Shown here: positions 8,577 to 12,091 of the stretch, in pieces
Position numbering within the stretch: position 1 is the stretch's first letter
Layout: every line of letters starts with the position of its first letter
Assembly (NCBI GenBank): GCA_049511115.1
Contig: JBEKYH010000107.1
Coordinates: forward strand, 1-12,091
DNA length: 12,091 nt
Direction of reading: 5' to 3'
Source of the DNA: JBEKYH01 sp049511115
GTDB taxonomy: Bacteria > Planctomycetota > Phycisphaerae > Tepidisphaerales > Tepidisphaeraceae
Translations under genes and position numbers: made by a program
Notes under the pieces: generated by a model
The model's input: only the letters and a program-made list of their open reading frames with translations
The model's database searches: none
Told to the model about the DNA's origin: nothing

Positions 8577-8888
8577 TCAAATTCCCAGTCCATCAACGAA
8601 CTCGTTTGAAAGCCGTTGCGGGGTTGGGCAAACCCTGCTTTCGAGGAATTCCGAAAACGCGTACAACGTCCGCCGCGTTTCGGCGGCGGATTCAGGCCGC
8701 AGGCGCGCGAATTCCTCGATGGCTTCCAGCACGGAAGCGAGGGCATCATTGGCGCCGCGGGAATATCCGGCCTCGTAGCCGCGCTCCTGGTACGCCGTCA
8801 CCAATCCGGAAAAGCACTCCTGACGTTCATGCGTATCAACCGGTTCATCGGCGGCGTGAATGGTGGAATGCGAGTTCAGGCTGAACAT
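8577..8888 (-). CDS. Small hypothetical protein, helix-rich
   Basis: A 103-residue acidic protein starting at ATG 8888 and converging on the desulfurase gene with 17 bases between stops. The central part (about residues 28-88) looks like two or three amphipathic helices: a GYEAGYSRGANDALAS segment followed by LEAIEEFARL and an ETRRTLYAFSEFLE segment. No signal peptide, membrane helix or cysteine motif stands out. The composition and regular helical pattern argue for a real gene rather than a shadow of the plus strand. The ribosome-binding site is weak. It lies 91 bases downstream of the XRE regulator in the same direction and may be co-transcribed with it. I do not recognise the family; some adaptor or regulatory role is possible but unsupported. 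Confidence 0.62.
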   Translation of the reverse strand: MFSLNSHSTIHAADEPVDTHERQECFSGLVTAYQERGYEAGYSRGANDALASVLEAIEEFARLRPESAAETRRTLYAFSEFLESRVCPTPQRLSNEFVDGLGI

Positions 8889-8979
8889 AAAGCTACATCT
8901 TTCTCGAATATCATCCGCCCTGTCGGGAAGCGTCGCGTCGGCCGGAGCCTCAACTCTCCAGCCGACGCGGAAATAGCGG

Positions 8980-9552
8980 CTAGGGTCTCATGTCCTTAGC
9001 CAACAAACTCTGCGCCTCAACCCGTCCCGACCCGGTACAGCCCTGTGCGAGCAGTTCACCCAGAATCGCCCCGATCTCGGTCCCCGCACCGGGCAGGAAA
9101 GCAGAAAAGATCGCGGCGCTCACGCGCGTCAACTCGTTCTCCGAAAATGATTCGACCGACTTGGCCCCGATCAGAGCAGCGCGAATGCGATCTTTCAGCA
9201 TTCCCGTATTTACAAAATGACCCATCCGGCCGACAAGGCGCGGATCAACGGATGGACGATCCATCGCAGATTGATGGAGGACTTCGGCCAGAGCCGCCAC
9301 TTCCTGCAGCCCGATCAAAAGGAATATGGTTGGCAACCCCAAGGCCCTGGCCAATTCGGCGATTGTTGAGAGCCTAGGGTCGCTGGACCCGGTTTCGATC
9401 TGCGCGATCGTTGCTCTGGATATGCCCGAATCCTGGGCCAGCTCATGCTGGGTAACGCCCTGGGTCAGGCGAGCGGTCACCAGGTTCTTGGCCAAAAGTG
9501 CGTCCGCGGACTCGCGCCTTATCACGCGAGCTGATGGTAATAGTGTAAACAT
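8980..9552 (-). CDS. XRE-family HTH transcriptional regulator
   Basis: A 190-residue protein. Residues about 22-81 form a Cro/C1-type helix-turn-helix: the VTQHELAQDSGI helix pair, a recognition helix in SRATIAQIETGSSDP (45-59) and the usual closing helix STIAELARALGL. The remaining roughly 105 residues (VAALAEVLHQ, MGHFVNTGMLKDRIRAALIG, FLPGAGTEIGAILGELL) are mostly helical and match no ligand-binding or peptidase domain that I recognise. The start is ATG 9552, preceded by a modest GAGTGG ribosome-binding site. It is divergent from the YeiH transporter across a 520-base gap and convergent with the encapsulin operon, so it could regulate itself and either neighbour; the target is inferred only from position. 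A short CTTG-N6-CAAG inverted repeat at about 9590-9603, just upstream, would suit self-regulation but is weak. Confidence 0.9.
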   Translation of the reverse strand: MFTLLPSARVIRRESADALLAKNLVTARLTQGVTQHELAQDSGISRATIAQIETGSSDPRLSTIAELARALGLPTIFLLIGLQEVAALAEVLHQSAMDRPSVDPRLVGRMGHFVNTGMLKDRIRAALIGAKSVESFSENELTRVSAAIFSAFLPGAGTEIGAILGELLAQGCTGSGRVEAQSLLAKDMRP

Positions 9553-9856
9553 AATGCCACTCTTTGCTGCTTAAGACTGAATACGAACTTGTTATTCCAA
9601 GGTGTAGAACGACGCTTAACGGTACAAATCAGTAATCCGCTAAGAGAAGGCGACAGAATCGTTTACAACGACATTGAGGCGGCGTGCTGCAAGCGCGGCA
9701 GTGCTCTGCAAGGTCTGTGCGAAGATTCAATCGCGAATCCAGCCTCATTCGATGCCCATGCCGGTCGAGCGCCCCCATTTACCTATTAATACGATAGATT
9801 TTATAGATATATTATGAGATCGGTGCTGTGGTTTGTCAAGTTGGCCCGGTATGTTG

Positions 9857-9880
9857 TGGTGTCCAATTGGATAGACACCA
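9857..9880. promoter_or_regulatory. Perfect 7-bp inverted repeat, candidate operator
   Basis: TGGTGTC at 9857-9863 and GACACCA at 9874-9880 are exact inverted copies separated by 10 bases; the spacer includes part of a smaller CCAATTGG palindrome. There is no T-run, so it is not a rho-independent terminator. It ends 12 bases before a possible -35 box, a position suited to an activator or repressor. It could also be the end of an old mobile element. Confidence 0.4.
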
Positions 9881-9892
9881 ATGCAAATCGGG

Positions 9893-9922
9893 TTGACGCA
9901 AATGGCGATAGCGCTGTCTACT
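9893..9922 (+). promoter_or_regulatory. Possible promoter of the small ORF-YeiH operon
   Basis: TTGACG at 9893-9898 matches the -35 box in 5 of 6 positions, and TCTACT at 9917-9922 matches the -10 box in 4 of 6, with an 18-base spacer. This would start transcription near 9930 and leave a leader of about 145 bases before the ATG at 10074. The prediction rests on the boxes alone. Confidence 0.35.
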
Positions 9923-10073
9923 CGCCCGTGATATGAATTTTGCTTTTCGCTTTAATCCCGCGATTTCGACCCAATTCGGCTGCTGTTGATTCGATTCGAC
10001 CCTGGTCCCGACTCGCTTCATCGCATCTTTCAAAATCGACTTCACAGGCCCGTTCACAGAAAGGACTACGGCC

Positions 10074-10238
10074 ATGAGTTCTGAAACACAAAATCTGCCG
10101 TTGGCGCCGGCTACTCAGGAACGAGTTGCCGCCACGCGGCTGGGGATTGCCTTGGATTGGTGGGCGGTCATTGCCGCTATTGCCCTGGCGGTACTGGTTC
10201 GGTTCAATCTTTTACCTGCCATCAACTGGTTCAAGTAA
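10074..10238 (+). CDS. Small single-pass membrane protein upstream of YeiH
   Basis: A 54-residue ORF beginning at ATG 10074, eight bases after an AGAAAGGA ribosome-binding site, and ending with TAA 10236-10238. The first 27 residues are polar; a DWWAVIAAIALAVLV segment at 28-42 continues into LLPAINWFK and forms one transmembrane helix. It lies 26 bases before the YeiH-family gene, which has its own good ribosome-binding site, so the two should be one operon. The D-W-W-A-V start of the helix recalls the N-terminal helix found in some longer YeiH-family transporters (from memory, not checked), so this may be a separately encoded N-terminal helix or a small accessory subunit. It could be overlooked by gene callers because of its size. 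The ORF is well supported by ribosome-binding site and composition; its role is inference. Confidence 0.75.
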   Translation: MSSETQNLPLAPATQERVAATRLGIALDWWAVIAAIALAVLVRFNLLPAINWFK

Positions 10239-10264
10239 GCGATCACCTATCTTGGAAGGACTTT

Positions 10265-11395
10265 ATGACCACTTCAACCATCGCCGGACCAATCCCCGGG
10301 GCAAAAGCCGGTCCCAAGAGTGCGGCATTTTCGTTCGTTGCCCTCCTGCCCGGTCTGCTTTTGCTTCTGGCCGTGGGGTACGCCGGAGAACTGATCGAAG
10401 CTGCGATCCGGCACTATAGCGCCGCTCATCCAAAGTCGCCGCTGCCGAATATCGAATATGTTCTCTGGGCAATCCTCATCGGGCTGCTCATCGGGAACAC
10501 CATTGGCGGTCGATCCTGGTTCAAAATATTCGCCCCGGGAATTGGCACCTACGAATTCTGGCTGAAGCTCGGGATCGTTTTGTTGGGAACACGGTTTCTC
10601 CTTCGGGATGTCGCCAAGCTTGGGGGCACAAGCCTTTTGCTGGTCGCGATTGAACTGGTCGGGGCTTTTGCCCTGATGGTTGTCCTGGGCAGACTATTCA
10701 AACTTGGACCCAAGCTGACGGCGCTGTTAGCGGTCGGGTCGTCTGTATGCGGCGTTTCGGCAATCATCGCGGCGCAGGGCGCTATTGAGGCTGACGAAAA
10801 GGATGCCTCCTATGCCATCGCCGCGATTTTGGCCCTGGGAGCAGTCAGCCTCTTTTCCTATCCTCTTATTGGCCATTCTTTGCACCTGAGCGATCGCGCC
10901 TATGGCGTCTGGGCCGGCCTTTCGGTGGACAACACCGCCGAAGCGCTTGCGGCCGGCGCGCTCTATTCTGATTCCGCCGGCAAAGTCGCTGCTCTGACCA
11001 AGACAGCCCGGAATGCAACCATCGGCCTTGTGGTGCTGGCAGTGGCCGTATATTTTTCCGTGAACGGCGGCAAAGAGCTTCAAGGATCAAAAGCCGCATT
11101 CCTCTGGAAGAGATTCCCGAAATTTGTACTTGGGTTTCTGCTGTTTTCCGCGCTGGCGAGTTGGGCGGCGAGCAATCCGTCAGTGTTCACGAAGAGTCAA
11201 ATCACCAGCCTGGCCAATTTGAGCCGATGGGCATTTCTGCTCACTTTCGCGGGAGTGGGGTTGCGCACCAATGTGCGGGAACTCTTCCAGCAAGGGCCGC
11301 GGCCGTTCATCGTCGGGACTCTGGCCGAACTGTTCATCGCCGCGTTTACGCTTGGCTTGGTTATCGGCGCTGATCGGTTGACTAAGGGGCTGTGA
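10265..11395 (+). CDS. yeiH: YeiH-family putative sulfate exporter
   Basis: A 376-residue polytopic membrane protein of the UPF0324/YeiH family (PF03601). The start ATG 10265 follows a GGAAGGA ribosome-binding site by four bases; the upstream in-frame extension to 10157 overlaps the small ORF and has none. About ten hydrophobic helices are visible. Family landmarks are IEYVLWAILIGLLIGNT near residues 61-77, FAPGIGTYEFWLKLGIVLLG near 88-107, GSSVCGVSAIIAAQGAI near 158-174, the GLSVDNTAEALAAGALY segment near 218-234, and KTARNATIG near 246-254. The SVDNTAE stretch takes the place of the more usual AVHDT motif, suggesting a divergent subgroup. The family is named as putative sulfate exporters; Escherichia coli yeiH is controlled by the LysR regulator YeiE, linked to sulfite metabolism, but transport has not been firmly shown. 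Proximity to the desulfurase encapsulin supports a sulfur role here. Confidence 0.92.
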   Translation: MTTSTIAGPIPGAKAGPKSAAFSFVALLPGLLLLLAVGYAGELIEAAIRHYSAAHPKSPLPNIEYVLWAILIGLLIGNTIGGRSWFKIFAPGIGTYEFWLKLGIVLLGTRFLLRDVAKLGGTSLLLVAIELVGAFALMVVLGRLFKLGPKLTALLAVGSSVCGVSAIIAAQGAIEADEKDASYAIAAILALGAVSLFSYPLIGHSLHLSDRAYGVWAGLSVDNTAEALAAGALYSDSAGKVAALTKTARNATIGLVVLAVAVYFSVNGGKELQGSKAAFLWKRFPKFVLGFLLFSALASWAASNPSVFTKSQITSLANLSRWAFLLTFAGVGLRTNVRELFQQGPRPFIVGTLAELFIAAFTLGLVIGADRLTKGL

Positions 11396-11411
11396 AATAC
11401 GTTGCGACGCG

Positions 11412-11483
11412 GACCACGTGGTCGAGTGGTTTAGGCACGGGCCTGCAAAGCCCGGCACGCGGGTTCGATTCCCGCCGTGGTCT
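11412..11483 (+). tRNA. tRNA-Cys (anticodon GCA)
   Basis: A 72-base cloverleaf. The acceptor stem is GACCACG/CGTGGTC, the D arm a three-pair GTC/GGC stem, the anticodon stem CGGGC/GCCCG with loop CTGCAAA (anticodon GCA), and the T stem GCGGG/CCCGC with loop TTCGATT. The discriminator base is U, the main identity element of tRNA-Cys. CCA is not encoded. It starts 16 bases after the YeiH stop codon on the same strand, so read-through transcription from that operon is possible. Confidence 0.96.
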
Positions 11484-11856
11484 TTTGAAGAATGCTCGTT
11501 TAATCCACGCCGCATGTGCTTTTTCTAAATCGCAAATTGCACGTGAAGGGTTGAAATTGCTACAGTACCGCAACCATGAAACTGCTCCATGGCGCGGCCG
11601 CGATCCAGCTCGGATTCATGGCCATCGGCGGGCCAGTTAGCAGGGGAACTCCTGGCGCGGACGCCCTGGAAATCAGGCAAACAAATTGCCGATTTGTTGC
11701 CGAATTAATACGTGCACGTCCCGCCTGGATTGGCCTGTCCCTGGATTCGGAAAAACTAGCTGCGTCCCCGTATAATGTCCGGCTTGGCGGAGAGTTGGGA
11801 TTAACTTTGGTTTAACGCGATCGTGGCCGATTCCAGTGGCACAACTCCGAGATCAC
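11484..11856. other. Intergenic region after tRNA-Cys
   Basis: These 373 bases contain no gene I can support. A 79-codon frame at 11576-11815 has no ribosome-binding site and no recognisable pattern. GC content is clearly lower than in the left half of the window. The only signal is an exact TATAAT at 11771-11776, about 80 bases before the last ORF. Confidence 0.5.
11771..11776 (+). promoter_or_regulatory. Possible -10 box upstream of the last ORF
   Basis: An exact TATAAT hexamer, rare in this GC-rich sequence, lies about 80 bases before the ATG at 11857. No good -35 box is found at 16-18 bases upstream; the best is TTCGGA with a 19-base spacer. Weak evidence. Confidence 0.28.
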
Positions 11857-12091
11857 ATGTCTGATATCAACCTCGAAGACAAACCTGACGCAAAAGAGCC
11901 ATCTGGCTGCCTGAAAAGATTCCTTATTGGTTCCGACGTGTTGCAATGTCTGTTCGTAGCGTTATTTGGCTGGCCTTTAATTATGAGAAATCCTGTTGTG
12001 TCCTATGGAATCCCCCTGCCCTGGATTGTGACTTTGCCGTGCGATTGCATCGGCATTATATGCCTGGCTTTGGCGGGATCGAAATGGCGAG
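11857..12091 (+). CDS. Hypothetical membrane protein, 3'-truncated
   Basis: An ORF starts at ATG 11857 and stays open to the end of the window, giving 78 residues. After a polar, acidic start (SDINLEDKPDAKEP) there is a probable transmembrane helix at about 30-44 (LQCLFVALFGWPLIM) and a second at about 55-73 (LPWIVTLPCDCIGIICLA). Four of the residues are cysteines. The ribosome-binding site is poor. GC content is lower than in the neighbours, which could mean a recently acquired or weakly constrained gene. I do not recognise the family, and the missing C-terminus prevents a better call. Confidence 0.5.
   Translation, partial: MSDINLEDKPDAKEPSGCLKRFLIGSDVLQCLFVALFGWPLIMRNPVVSYGIPLPWIVTLPCDCIGIICLALAGSKWR

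Larger units (their letters stand above)
9553..10073. other. Intergenic region between XRE regulator and YeiH operon
   Basis: No convincing gene is found in these 521 bases; frames at 9589-9789 and 9836-10075 lack ribosome-binding sites and familiar composition. The segment at about 9781-9818 is a marked AT-rich island (runs such as ATAGATTTTATAGATATATT) in an otherwise GC-rich window. It is followed by an inverted repeat at 9857-9880 and a promoter-like pair of boxes at 9893-9922. The last 150 bases before the small ORF would form a long leader, in which TTCGACCC occurs twice (from 9965 and from 9995). No known riboswitch was recognised. Confidence 0.6.

Noticed and set aside
8616..8999. Plus-strand frame of 127 codons
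   Set aside because: Overlaps the better supported minus-strand gene and the end of the XRE gene; composition is that of an antisense shadow.
9589..9789. 66-codon plus-strand frame in the intergenic region
   Set aside because: No ribosome-binding site, no recognisable pattern, runs into the AT-rich island.
9836..10075. 79-codon minus-strand frame upstream of the small membrane ORF
   Set aside because: No ribosome-binding site, atypical composition, and it covers the likely promoter and leader of the exporter operon.
11576..11815. 79-codon plus-strand frame after tRNA-Cys
   Set aside because: No ribosome-binding site and no helix or domain pattern; more likely non-coding.
1..12091. CRISPR array, transposase gene or prophage module
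   Set aside because: No regularly spaced repeats and no integrase, transposase or phage genes other than the HK97-fold encapsulin, whose cargo gene identifies it as a nanocompartment shell.

Overview
The window is a GC-rich bacterial chromosome segment with tightly packed genes. Organism assignment is tentative. A multi-gene DUF58/BatA/double-VWA cluster, a family 2A encapsulin, and tRNA genes without an encoded CCA end together suggest a Planctomycetota or other PVC-group bacterium. No 16S rRNA or lineage marker is present to settle this.

Left part (1-5422, + strand): three genes overlap by a few bases and form one transcription unit. They are a 5'-truncated DUF58 protein, a BatA-like membrane protein with a VWA fold, and a long membrane protein with two VWA domains and a glutamine-amidotransferase-like segment between them. 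Such clusters normally follow a MoxR-type AAA+ ATPase, which would lie left of the window. Their exact job is unknown; they are thought to act at the membrane with the MoxR chaperone. A tRNA-Val(UAC) on the minus strand follows at 5471-5544.

Centre (5745-8559, + strand): this is the most notable part. A family 2A encapsulin shell gene (relative of SrpI of Synechococcus and the mycobacterial MMPI) overlaps by 14 bases a SufS-type cysteine desulfurase. The desulfurase carries an extra N-terminal region of about 220 residues rich in Pro, Ser and Ala, the hallmark of the encapsulated cargo enzyme. Together they should form a sulfur-storing protein nanocompartment. The extension holds a two-copy internal repeat that is a good candidate for a shell-docking motif.

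Right part: two minus-strand genes follow, an XRE-type HTH regulator with an unrecognised C-terminal domain and a small hypothetical protein. A 520-base intergenic region holds an AT-rich island, a perfect 7-bp inverted repeat and a plausible promoter. It leads into a 54-residue single-pass membrane ORF and a YeiH-family putative sulfate exporter (10265-11395). A tRNA-Cys(GCA) starts 16 bases after the exporter. The window ends inside an unidentified small membrane protein of lower GC content. Desulfurase nanocompartment, putative sulfur-oxyanion exporter and tRNA-Cys within 6 kb make a sulfur/cysteine theme plausible, but functional linkage beyond the encapsulin pair is inference.
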